Assembly: GCA_002783385.1 (NCBI GenBank)
Contig: PFFX01000141.1
Span: 1 to 32,777, forward strand
DNA from: Rhodobacterales bacterium CG15_BIG_FIL_POST_REV_8_21_14_020_59_13
Lineage (GTDB): Bacteria; Pseudomonadota; Alphaproteobacteria; Caulobacterales; Maricaulaceae
Direction of reading: 5' to 3'
Length of the DNA stretch: 32,777 bases
Shown here piece after piece: positions 8,867-16,942 of this stretch (the stretch's first letter is position 1; each line of letters starts with the position of its first letter). The notes beneath the pieces were generated by a model, which saw nothing but the letters and a program-made list of their open reading frames with translations, was not told the DNA's origin and ran no database searches. A program made the position numbers and the translations under genes.

Positions 8867-10330
8867 ATGAAAATGTTCGAAATTGCAAAAACGCCTACAG
8901 AGGCTGTTGACCGGCTGGCTGACCTTCACCGGCAGTCTGTCGAAGCCCTTCGCGACGCCCTGCGCGCCTATCTGGATAATGGCATTGCGCCTGATGCCAA
9001 GGTCCGCGAAGCCGGGGCCTTCGCCTATCCTGAATTGCGGGTCCGCTATGAACCGGAGGGGTCGCCGCCGCCGGTCAGCCGGGCCTTCGGCAAGTTTTCC
9101 GAGCCCGGCCTCTATGCCACGTCAGTGACCGAGCCGGAGCTCTTCCGTGACTATCTGATCGAACAGCTGACCCTGCTGGATGACCAGTATGATATCACTA
9201 TAGAGACCGGGCCGTCCTCTGACGAGATTGCGTTCTCGACCGTGCTGGACGGGGCCGAGGATCTCGATCTGGATGCCGCCTCGGTGGCGGATCTGGTGCG
9301 CAATTTCCCCTATGCGGATCTGGCGACAATCGATGATGCCCTGCCCAATGGCGAACGCACACCGCAGCCCGGTGCGGCACGGCCGCTGACACTGTTTGAT
9401 GCGCCGCGTGTGGATTATTCGCTGCAGCGGCTTAAGCATTATACCGGCAGTCCTTACGAGGACTTCCAGCAATTCATCCTGTTCACCAATTATCACCGCT
9501 ATGTCGATGCGTTTGTTGCCTGGGCCATCAGGCAGCTGAAGGAGGATAATGAATACGCCTCCTTTTCCGCGGCCGGCTTCGTCGAGGTTGATGGAACAAG
9601 CCGGAATGCCCGCGCCGATGTCGAGGCGGCGCCCTGGCGGCGCTACCAGATGCCGGCCTATCATCTCAAAGCCCCGGGCGGGCGCGGCATCACGCTGGTC
9701 AATATCGGCGTGGGTCCGTCGAATGCGAAAACCATCACCGATCATCTGGCTGTGTTGCGCCCGCAATGCTGGCTGATGATCGGCCATTGTGGCGGGCTGC
9801 GTCATTCCCAGCGTCTGGGCGATTATGTACTGGCGCACGCTTATCTGCGCTATGACCGGGTGCTGGACCGCGACCTGCCGCTGGAAATTCCGGTGCCGCC
9901 GATTGCCGAGATTCAGATTGCGCTGGCCGATGCGGTCAAACGCGTCTCCGGGGACAGCCGCGAGGATATCAAGCGCCGCCTGCGTACCGGCACGGTGGCG
10001 ACCTATGCCGACCGCAATTGGGAGCTTCGCTATCATGCCGAAGCGCGCCGCATCAACCAGTCACGTGCGATCGCGGTGGATATGGAATCGGCAACGATTG
10101 CGGCCAATGGGTTCCGCCTGCGGGTGCCTTACGGGACGCTGCTGTGCGTCTCCGACAAGCCCTTGCATGGCGAACTGAAACTGCCGGGCGCGGCCAATCT
10201 CTTCTATCAGCGCTCGGTGAGCGAACACCTGATGGCGGGAATTGAAACTGTCGAGATATTGCGCAGCAATGAAGCCAATGCACTGCATTCCCGCAAGCTA
10301 CGCAGCTTTGACGAACCCCCTTTCAGGTGA
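8867..10330 (+). CDS. amn: AMP nucleosidase
   Basis: 487 aa with 'LMIGHCGGLRHSQRLGDYVLAHAYLRYDRVLD' and C-terminal phosphorylase-like 'AIAVDMESATIAANGFRLRVPYGTLLCVSDKPLHGE'. Confidence 0.93.
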   Translation: MKMFEIAKTPTEAVDRLADLHRQSVEALRDALRAYLDNGIAPDAKVREAGAFAYPELRVRYEPEGSPPPVSRAFGKFSEPGLYATSVTEPELFRDYLIEQLTLLDDQYDITIETGPSSDEIAFSTVLDGAEDLDLDAASVADLVRNFPYADLATIDDALPNGERTPQPGAARPLTLFDAPRVDYSLQRLKHYTGSPYEDFQQFILFTNYHRYVDAFVAWAIRQLKEDNEYASFSAAGFVEVDGTSRNARADVEAAPWRRYQMPAYHLKAPGGRGITLVNIGVGPSNAKTITDHLAVLRPQCWLMIGHCGGLRHSQRLGDYVLAHAYLRYDRVLDRDLPLEIPVPPIAEIQIALADAVKRVSGDSREDIKRRLRTGTVATYADRNWELRYHAEARRINQSRAIAVDMESATIAANGFRLRVPYGTLLCVSDKPLHGELKLPGAANLFYQRSVSEHLMAGIETVEILRSNEANALHSRKLRSFDEPPFR

Positions 10331-10424
10331 TTGCGGATCGACTGATGTGGCCGGTATCACACGATCTGGTGATTGATCTGCGGCCCGTCTTGCCCTTTGA
10401 CCCCCCTTCCGATAGCAGACAGGC

Positions 10425-11189
10425 ATGAGCCGTGTTCTGCCCTTTGAAGGGATTCGCAACTTCCGCCATTTCGGTGATTACACCGGACGGGATGGCACGC
10501 GTGTGCGCTCCGGGCTTTACCGGTCCGGGCATTTTCACAATGCCACCGAAGCCGACAGAGCGCGGCTGAAAGAGCTGAACATCTCGGTGGTTGCCGATCT
10601 GCGGCGGCCACAGGAACGTGACAATGAACCGTCGAGCTGGGGTGAGGGCTTCCGGATCCTGCAATCGGATGTCGCCGGGCATGCCGAGCCGCCGCACATG
10701 CGGTTCTTGCGCACGGGCGATATGAGTGCGGACGGGGTCGCGGCTTTCATGCGGGCGACCTATCGGCGGCTTCCGAACGAGAAGGGCAATCAGGAGGTTT
10801 TCGCCGCCGGATTGCGCGAGCTTGCCACGCATGGCAGCGATGAAGGCTTCATCGTCCATTGCGCCGCCGGAAAGGACCGCACCGGGCTTTTCTGTGCGTT
10901 GGCGCTGTCGCTCGCGGGCGTATCAAAGGATGACATCTATGATGATTATCTGATGACCAATATAGCGGTCGATTATGACACGCTGGTGCCGCTGATCCAC
11001 AAGCGGATCGAGGAAACCTACAAGCGGACCGTGCCGGAAGACTCGATGCGGGTCTTTCTGGGCGTGAAAGCGGATTACCTCGATGAGGCGTTTGCCGAAA
11101 TCGGCTCGGTGGAAAGCTATGCCGCAGACGTGCTGGGGCTGACCGCAGAGGAAATCGAGGCGGTCCGGGCCAATCTGATAGCCCGGTGA
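10425..11189 (+). CDS. Tyrosine-protein phosphatase (Y_phosphatase3-like)
   Basis: CX5R signature 'HCAAGKDRTG'; N-terminal 'GIRNFRHFGDY...VRSGLYRSGHF' typical of the family. Confidence 0.88.
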   Translation: MSRVLPFEGIRNFRHFGDYTGRDGTRVRSGLYRSGHFHNATEADRARLKELNISVVADLRRPQERDNEPSSWGEGFRILQSDVAGHAEPPHMRFLRTGDMSADGVAAFMRATYRRLPNEKGNQEVFAAGLRELATHGSDEGFIVHCAAGKDRTGLFCALALSLAGVSKDDIYDDYLMTNIAVDYDTLVPLIHKRIEETYKRTVPEDSMRVFLGVKADYLDEAFAEIGSVESYAADVLGLTAEEIEAVRANLIAR

Positions 11190-12454
11190 GCACATCCGGC
11201 CCGGAACAGCTTGACTGGATCGCGCCGGAACGTGCTTTTGCTCCCTTTCGCATACAGGGCGGTTCGCTGCTGCTTCACGGCGGGCAATGCTCGCAATCCC
11301 GGCTCTATGCCCTGCCGATCGAAGCGCTGACCTTCTGGCCGGGCGATGATCTGGACGCCTTTCTGGTAAAAGCCCGTGCCGCACTGGCGCAAGGTCATCA
11401 GCTGGCCGGTCTGTTTTCCTATGAATTTTGCCATGTTCTGGAACCGAAACTTCCTCCCCTCCATAAAGGGTTTCCGCTGGTTCAGCTGGGCGTCTATCCG
11501 GCCTGGGCAGTTTTTGACCCGGACGGCAAACAGCTGACGCTTCATGGCGATGAGGAGGGCCGTGCGCGGTTGAAGACCGGGCTGCATATCGCCCGCCCGC
11601 CTGCCAAACCTGCCAGCGCGTCGATCACGGCCGACTGGCCGCGGGAGCGCTATCTTGAGGCCTGCCGCACACTGATTGAGCATATCCGCGGCGGTGACAT
11701 CTATCAGGCCAATCTCTCGCAGGGTTTTTCGGGCCGGCTAGAGGGCGATCCCTGGGCGGTATTTCTGCGCCTGATTGCGCGAAGTGATGCGCCGCACACC
11801 GCCTGGTTCCGGCCAAGCAGCAATCATGTGGTGGTGACCAATTCTCCTGAACGCTTTCTGAGACTTGAAAACGGATGCGTCGAAAGCCGGCCGATCAAGG
11901 GCACACGGCCGCGCCGGGAGGATCCAGCCGAAGACCAGGCAGAAGCCGAAGCCCTTGAAGCCAGCGCCAAGGACCGGGCTGAAAATCTGATGATTGTCGA
12001 TCTGGTGCGGCATGATCTGTCGCGCGTTTGCCGACCCGGCAGTATCAGGGTGCCGCGTCTCAATGCGGTGGAAAGCTATGCCAATGTTCACCACCTCGTC
12101 TCGACGGTTGAGGGGCAATTGCAAGAGGGCCGGGATGCGCTTGATCTGATCCTCGCGGCCTTCCCGCCCGGCTCGATTACCGGTGCGCCGAAAATCCGGG
12201 CGATGGAGTTGATCGCTGCCGCCGAACAGGACCGCCGCGGGGCCTATTGCGGGACGCTGGGATGGATTGGCGAGGGCGGTCGGGCGATGGATCTCAATGT
12301 CATGATCCGGACGCTGGACCTGATCCGGACGGATGCCGACTGGCTGGTTACGGCACGGTCGGGCGGGGCAATCACCATCGAATCCGACCCGGAGACCGAA
12401 TATGAAGAAACCCTGCAAAAGCTGAGCGCGCTGCAGACTGCGCTGAAAGGATAG
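11186..12454 (+). CDS. pabB: Aminodeoxychorismate synthase component I
   Basis: 'ESRPIKGTRPR' (PIKGT distinguishes PabB from TrpE PIAGT), 'PPGSITGAPKIRAMELI', 'YCGTLGWI'. GTG start overlapping the preceding stop. Confidence 0.92.
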   Translation: MSTSGPEQLDWIAPERAFAPFRIQGGSLLLHGGQCSQSRLYALPIEALTFWPGDDLDAFLVKARAALAQGHQLAGLFSYEFCHVLEPKLPPLHKGFPLVQLGVYPAWAVFDPDGKQLTLHGDEEGRARLKTGLHIARPPAKPASASITADWPRERYLEACRTLIEHIRGGDIYQANLSQGFSGRLEGDPWAVFLRLIARSDAPHTAWFRPSSNHVVVTNSPERFLRLENGCVESRPIKGTRPRREDPAEDQAEAEALEASAKDRAENLMIVDLVRHDLSRVCRPGSIRVPRLNAVESYANVHHLVSTVEGQLQEGRDALDLILAAFPPGSITGAPKIRAMELIAAAEQDRRGAYCGTLGWIGEGGRAMDLNVMIRTLDLIRTDADWLVTARSGGAITIESDPETEYEETLQKLSALQTALKG

Positions 12455-12456
12455 GC

Positions 12457-13260
12457 ATGTTCCGGCGGGATAAGGATGGTTGGACAGCGGCGGGCGCGGT
12501 GGCGCACCTGCTGGAAGATCGTGGTTTCCAGCTCGGCGACGGGGTGTTCGAGACATTCCGGATCCAGAACGGATCCATCCGGCATTCCTGCCTGCATCGG
12601 AAAAGTCTGGACGCGGCATGTGCCGCCCTTCAACTCACACGACCGGACTGGGCCGACATAGAAGGGGCGGTGGCTGGACTGGCCGCCGGGCCGGACGCCG
12701 CAATCGGAAAAGTGCAGGTCACGCGAGGGCCGGGCGGGCGCGGCCTTGCGCCTGTAACGGCACCGCAGGAAGCGCTCTACCTGCAATTCTCGCCCGTTCC
12801 GGACATACCGCAGACGCTTCGCCTGTCGACCTCTGGCATCCGCCGGTCGGCGTCCAGCCTTTCGGCCCGGTTCAAGACGCTGAGCTATGCCGATAATCTG
12901 GCGGCCCGGCGGGAGGCGGTGAGCCGGGGTGCGGACATGGCGCTATTGCTGACCGAAAGCGGGTTTGTGTCTGGTGGGGACAGCGCCAACCTGTTCTGGC
13001 GGTCAGGCGGCCGGGTGCAAACACCGTCCCTAGCGTGTGGCATCCGCAATGGGGTCATGCGCCAGCGGGTTCTATCCTGGCTGGAAGATCAGGCCCTGCC
13101 GGCCGTCGAGGTTGAGGCCGATCCCGGCGCGCTGGAAAAGGCCGATCTTGTTTGGGTGACGAATGCGGTGATGGGCGTTGTGGCGGTCTCGGAGATTGAC
13201 GGGCGCGCCCTGGCGGTTGCCGATCCGCTGTTTGACGGAATGCGCGCCGCGGCGCTTTGA
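12457..13260 (+). CDS. pabC: Aminodeoxychorismate lyase / class IV aminotransferase
   Basis: Fold-type IV PLP motif 'RFKTLSYADNLAARREA' and 'LLTESGFVSGGDSANLFW'; immediately follows pabB. Confidence 0.85.
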   Translation: MFRRDKDGWTAAGAVAHLLEDRGFQLGDGVFETFRIQNGSIRHSCLHRKSLDAACAALQLTRPDWADIEGAVAGLAAGPDAAIGKVQVTRGPGGRGLAPVTAPQEALYLQFSPVPDIPQTLRLSTSGIRRSASSLSARFKTLSYADNLAARREAVSRGADMALLLTESGFVSGGDSANLFWRSGGRVQTPSLACGIRNGVMRQRVLSWLEDQALPAVEVEADPGALEKADLVWVTNAVMGVVAVSEIDGRALAVADPLFDGMRAAAL

Positions 13261-13797
13261 TCAGTCCCGGCTGACCACCAGAGACTGACGGGGGCGCAGG
13301 AAGAATTCTTCCGCGATGTTGAAATCACCGGTCACTTCGCGGAAAGGTGCTTGATAGGCATAAGCGACCTCCACCCAGATGATCGACCGGCCATTGGTCA
13401 GAAGGCCATCGGGAAGGGTTGGCTGGGACCCTACGGCGCGCGCCATCATGCCGCGCGCATCGCTCCAATCAACCTCAACGTTGCCGATCAAGTCCATAGA
13501 GACGCTGGAAATCCGGACCGAGAAATTGACCGGATCATAAGGCGCGATAATGGCCGCACCGGCGTTCAGGATATCGACCATTTCGCCATCGGTAATGACA
13601 TCGTCCTGCGCGACGAGGTCGGCCAGCGCGCTCGCCGCATTGGTGACCTTGCGATCAACGGACAATGCCAGCGAAATCTCGACCATGCCCAGATACAGCA
13701 ACACCATGACCGGTGCGATCAGCGCGAATTCCACAGCGGAGACACCCTCGCGATTGCCAGCCAGACGGCGGAGAAAGGTGCGCGTGGCTCTAATCAT
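13261..13797 (-). CDS. TadE-family pilus assembly protein / pseudopilin
   Basis: N-terminal 'REGVSAVEFALIAPVMVLLYLGMVEISLAL' is TadE-like. Start set to the ATG at 13797 (MIRATRTF), overlapping the upstream CDS end. Confidence 0.85.
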   Translation of the reverse strand: MIRATRTFLRRLAGNREGVSAVEFALIAPVMVLLYLGMVEISLALSVDRKVTNAASALADLVAQDDVITDGEMVDILNAGAAIIAPYDPVNFSVRISSVSMDLIGNVEVDWSDARGMMARAVGSQPTLPDGLLTNGRSIIWVEVAYAYQAPFREVTGDFNIAEEFFLRPRQSLVVSRD

Positions 13798-14317
13798 CGA
13801 AGGGCTCGTTGCGGAAGACGGTGGAGGACTGGATAAGCCGGCGGTTGTTCGGGAGATTGCCGACTGAGCCGAACATGTTCGGCAGGATGAGCGGATAGCT
13901 GTAATAGACGCGGACAAGGACAATATCGCCGGCGCGGCCGGGATCAAAGCCCATATTCCCGCCATTCAGCGTGCCATCCTCGGCGATTGGCGGGGTCGGG
14001 TTGATGGTGTCAAAATCCTCAAATACCGCGACCTCGAACACCATTTGATCGCAATCGGCGATCACCTGTATGCGATCGCAGACCTCGTTGCGGAAACTGG
14101 CCGCATCCCCGCCGCCGCCCTGCAGCTGGCCGGTGCGGATCAGACGGGCGGATTCGAGAACCGCATTCTCGATCACCGTTCCGGCAAAAAACACGGCGGC
14201 GATCTCGATCAGCGCCATCAGGAAAAAGAAGAAGGGTCCGGCGATCAACGCGAACTCGACAGCGGTCGCGCCGTCGCGATTTTTACGGAAGGATTTGAAA
14301 AAGCCTGCCCTACACAT
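13790..14317 (-). CDS. TadE/TadG-family pilus assembly protein
   Basis: 'RDGATAVEFALIAGPFFFFLMALIEIAAVF' prepilin-like N-terminus; SD GGAG 7 nt before ATG. Confidence 0.85.
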   Translation of the reverse strand: MCRAGFFKSFRKNRDGATAVEFALIAGPFFFFLMALIEIAAVFFAGTVIENAVLESARLIRTGQLQGGGGDAASFRNEVCDRIQVIADCDQMVFEVAVFEDFDTINPTPPIAEDGTLNGGNMGFDPGRAGDIVLVRVYYSYPLILPNMFGSVGNLPNNRRLIQSSTVFRNEPFDD

Positions 14318-14405
14318 GATCCGGCTCCGGATATCAAGCCCTCTCTATAAAGACAAAGCGCTTAAACCTGCGTGAAGAGGCGCGGTTAACAGGGTGCTAC
14401 CAGCC

Positions 14406-14891
14406 CTATTCCCGGCCGCCCTCGAGCGTGCGCGGGCTCTGGGAGCCTTCGGTGATCGCTGCGGCTTCGCCGGCGATGCCGATACGGGCGCTTTGCTGGT
14501 CAGTCAGCGTATCGAAGGCTTCGGAATCATCGCCAACGGTCGGGCTGGCGGCGCAATTGGGGGTGCAGGTCATGGTCGTGCGGGCGGTGCCGCGTTGCAG
14601 AACGAGCTGGCCTGCGGTTGACGGGCCGACGACAAAATCCTCAGCGAAAATGACGCGGCCGGCCCGATCCAGCGCAATGATATTGGTGCGGCCGAACAGG
14701 CGCCCGGTGACGATCAGCGTGCGGCGGTCATGGATTACGGCATCGGCAATGGCCGGATTGCCGATGATCACCGTAGAGGCAGCAGACGGCAGGCGGACAA
14801 CATCGGCATGTTCGACTTCCAGCATCTGGTCCGCAGCGGCCAGGGCCGGAGCGATCAGAAGGCAGGCGAGGGCGGTGAGGACGTTACGCAT
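14406..14891 (-). CDS. Pilus assembly protein N-terminal-domain protein (stand-alone CpaC/RcpA N-domain-like), secreted
   Basis: Signal peptide 'MRNVLTALACLLIAPALAAA'; 'VVRLPSAASTVIIGNPAIADAVIHDRRTLIVTGRLFGRTNIIALDRAGRVI' parallels CpaC 'IIHLPVDAADVLVTNPEVADAVIRTPTRAYLLGQTVGQTNAFFFDAEGNLI' in the same window. Confidence 0.8.
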   Translation of the reverse strand: MRNVLTALACLLIAPALAAADQMLEVEHADVVRLPSAASTVIIGNPAIADAVIHDRRTLIVTGRLFGRTNIIALDRAGRVIFAEDFVVGPSTAGQLVLQRGTARTTMTCTPNCAASPTVGDDSEAFDTLTDQQSARIGIAGEAAAITEGSQSPRTLEGGRE

Positions 14892-15171
14892 GGGCGTGCT
14901 CCACAGGTATCTCATTCAAGCCATATAAGAGCGCGTCCGCGTGAAGACTTTCTAAACAGAAAGGTTCGAAGATCATATTTGAGTTACACTTGTTTTGTTT
15001 AATGACTATTAACTATAACACACATCAGAATTTGTTAGCATATAATTAAGTATGAGTATTCACCTCTTTTAAAGGCTCCTGTGGTTTATTCATTGCACAC
15101 GACGAGAGAGGCCGGGACAACAAGCCTCCTTGAAGTGGATGTGTGTGGCTAGCAACACGGGAGTAGACCCA

Positions 15172-15330
15172 ATGCAAATCGTATCTCGCTTTTTCAAAGA
15201 CGAATCTGGCGCAACGGCTATCGAATATGGCCTGATCGCTGCCCTGATCGCCGTGGTTATTATCGGTGCCGTTACGGCGCTGGGTACCGGCGTTCGTGAC
15301 AACATGCAGACGGTTGCCGACGCGATCTAA
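15172..15330 (+). CDS. Flp/PilA-type pilin
   Basis: 52 aa 'MQIVSRFFKDESGATAIEYGLIAALIAVVIIGAVTALGTGVRDNMQTVADAI': class IVb Flp prepilin with G|ATAIEY cleavage motif. Confidence 0.95.
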   Translation: MQIVSRFFKDESGATAIEYGLIAALIAVVIIGAVTALGTGVRDNMQTVADAI

Positions 15331-15356
15331 TCGCGCCGAAACGTCAAGGCATTCAA

Positions 15357-15383
15357 GGGGCTGCCCGCCGGGCGGCCCCTTTT
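15357..15383 (+). terminator. Rho-independent terminator after flp pilin gene
   Basis: GGGGCTGCCC-gcc-GGGCGGCCCC then TTTT: 10 bp stem (one G-T), 3 nt loop. Confidence 0.85.
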
Positions 15384-15466
15384 GCTTTCCGGATCCGGAC
15401 TGGCCGGGCCAACCGATTGTTAAGCCTGTTGCGCTATAAGGATCAGAAATCATCCGGAGTGAAGAG

Positions 15467-15970
15467 ATGGCGGGTCAGGTCATTTTATTGGTCTTTGTGT
15501 TCTTGATGCTGCTCGCGGCGGCCCGCGACGCCATGAGTTTTACCATCCCAAACTGGCTGTGTGGTGCCCTGGCCCTGATTTTCCCACTGGCGGCGGCCCT
15601 GCTCGGCCTCGGCTGGATGGATTTCGGCCTTCACGTCCTGGTCGGTGGTGTGGCCCTCCTCATCGGAATGGCACTGTTTGCGCCGGGATGGATTGGCGGC
15701 GGCGATGCCAAGCTGATTGCTGCAGCGGCGCTCTGGTTCGGTTGGCCGGATGCGATGATTTTTCTCGGAAAAGCCGCTTTGATGGGCGGATTGCTGGCCG
15801 TGGCGCTGATTATGCTGCGCCGCGCTGCACCTGCGACCGGATTACCGCAGCGCTGGATGACCGGCACTTTGCTGGCGGACGGTGCACCGGCGCCCTACGG
15901 GATTGCCCTTGCTGCAGGCGCTTTGTGGGCCTTGCCGGGGAGCCAGATATTCCTGCTTGCGGCCTTGTGA
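15467..15970 (+). CDS. cpaA: Prepilin peptidase CpaA (A24 family)
   Basis: Hydrophobic 167 aa; 'AARDAMSFTIPNWLCGALAL' and 'GGGDAKLIAAAALWFG' carry the two A24 catalytic Asp contexts. Confidence 0.92.
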   Translation: MAGQVILLVFVFLMLLAAARDAMSFTIPNWLCGALALIFPLAAALLGLGWMDFGLHVLVGGVALLIGMALFAPGWIGGGDAKLIAAAALWFGWPDAMIFLGKAALMGGLLAVALIMLRRAAPATGLPQRWMTGTLLADGAPAPYGIALAAGALWALPGSQIFLLAAL

Positions 15971-15978
15971 TTTTGCAA

Positions 15979-16000
15979 ATTGTGAAGAATTCTTCGCAAT
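15979..16000. repeat. 22-bp near-perfect palindrome in the cpaA-cpaB intergenic region
   Basis: ATTGTGAAGAATTCTTCGCAAT, one T/G pair otherwise self-complementary; flanked by TTGCAA at 15973-15978 and 16004-16009. Confidence 0.8.
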
Positions 16001-16083
16001 AGGTTGCAATGACATTTGAATCTTAACTCCCCTTTTGGAAATTACAGGTGTGATGAGCGCGTAACCCGAGGGGATTCGCGCCG

Positions 16084-16932
16084 ATGAACGCCGCTAGAAT
16101 CATTGTTCTGATCGCCGCTGCGCTGGCCGCAGCTGCTGCTGCCTATTTTGTCTACCAGTCGTCTTCGGGCGAACCGGTATCGACAGAACCGCAAGTCGTT
16201 CAGGCCGCCACGGTGGATGTTCTCGCCGCCCGCCGCGATCTGCCGATCGGTGCCCGCGTTCAGGCGAGCGACCTTTACTGGCAGGCCTGGCCGGAAGATG
16301 CCGTCAATCCGTCACAAGTCCTGAGAGATCGTAATCCGGATGCGGCGGAAAGCTTCGCCGGCTCGGTTGTCCGCAGTGCCGTGTCTGAAGGCGAGCCGGT
16401 TTCTGCGCGGCACCTTCTGCAGGCGGGTGAGGCCGGCTTCATGTCTGCTGTACTGGGTCCGGGAATGCGCGCGACATCGGTTCCAATCAGCGCGGAGACG
16501 GGCGCGGGCGGCTTTATCCTTCCCGGTGACCGCGTGGATGTGGTGGTAACGTTTGAAGACGAAGAGGAAGGCAGGGCTCGCCGCCGTTTCTTCGTGGCGG
16601 AAACCGTTGTCGAGAATGCGCGTATTCTGGCGATCGACCAGTCCTTTGGCGATGATCCGGATGCCGAAGGGGTGGTGCTAGGCGAGACAGCGACGCTCGA
16701 ACTGACGCCGGAACAGGCCAATGCGGTGGTTCTGGCTGTGGCGCGCGGTGAAATCTCGCTGGTCCTGCGCAGTCTTTCCGACGGCGAGGGCGGGCCCCGC
16801 CTTGTTTCGCGGCAGCCCAATCCAAGCCTGTCACGCCCGGATACGGAGCGCGTAGAGCCGCTTCGCAACGAGGATCAGATGGTTGTCTATCGCTATGGTC
16901 AGGCCCGTGTGGTCCCGGCCGGTGACAACTAG
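16084..16932 (+). CDS. cpaB: Flp pilus assembly protein CpaB (RcpC)
   Basis: N-terminal TM then 'VDVLAARRDLPIGARVQASDLYWQAWPEDAV' (SAF domain) and 'GGFILPGDRVDVVVTFE'. Confidence 0.92.
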   Translation: MNAARIIVLIAAALAAAAAAYFVYQSSSGEPVSTEPQVVQAATVDVLAARRDLPIGARVQASDLYWQAWPEDAVNPSQVLRDRNPDAAESFAGSVVRSAVSEGEPVSARHLLQAGEAGFMSAVLGPGMRATSVPISAETGAGGFILPGDRVDVVVTFEDEEEGRARRRFFVAETVVENARILAIDQSFGDDPDAEGVVLGETATLELTPEQANAVVLAVARGEISLVLRSLSDGEGGPRLVSRQPNPSLSRPDTERVEPLRNEDQMVVYRYGQARVVPAGDN

Positions 16933-16942
16933 GAGGCCGGAC

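Noticed and set aside
9122-10036. 304-aa minus-strand ORF antisense to amn
   Set aside because: Shadow ORF opposite a well-supported AMP nucleosidase; no domain signature or SD evidence.
11738-12619. 293-aa minus-strand ORF antisense to pabB/pabC
   Set aside because: Opposite two confidently identified genes; composition typical of spurious antisense frames.
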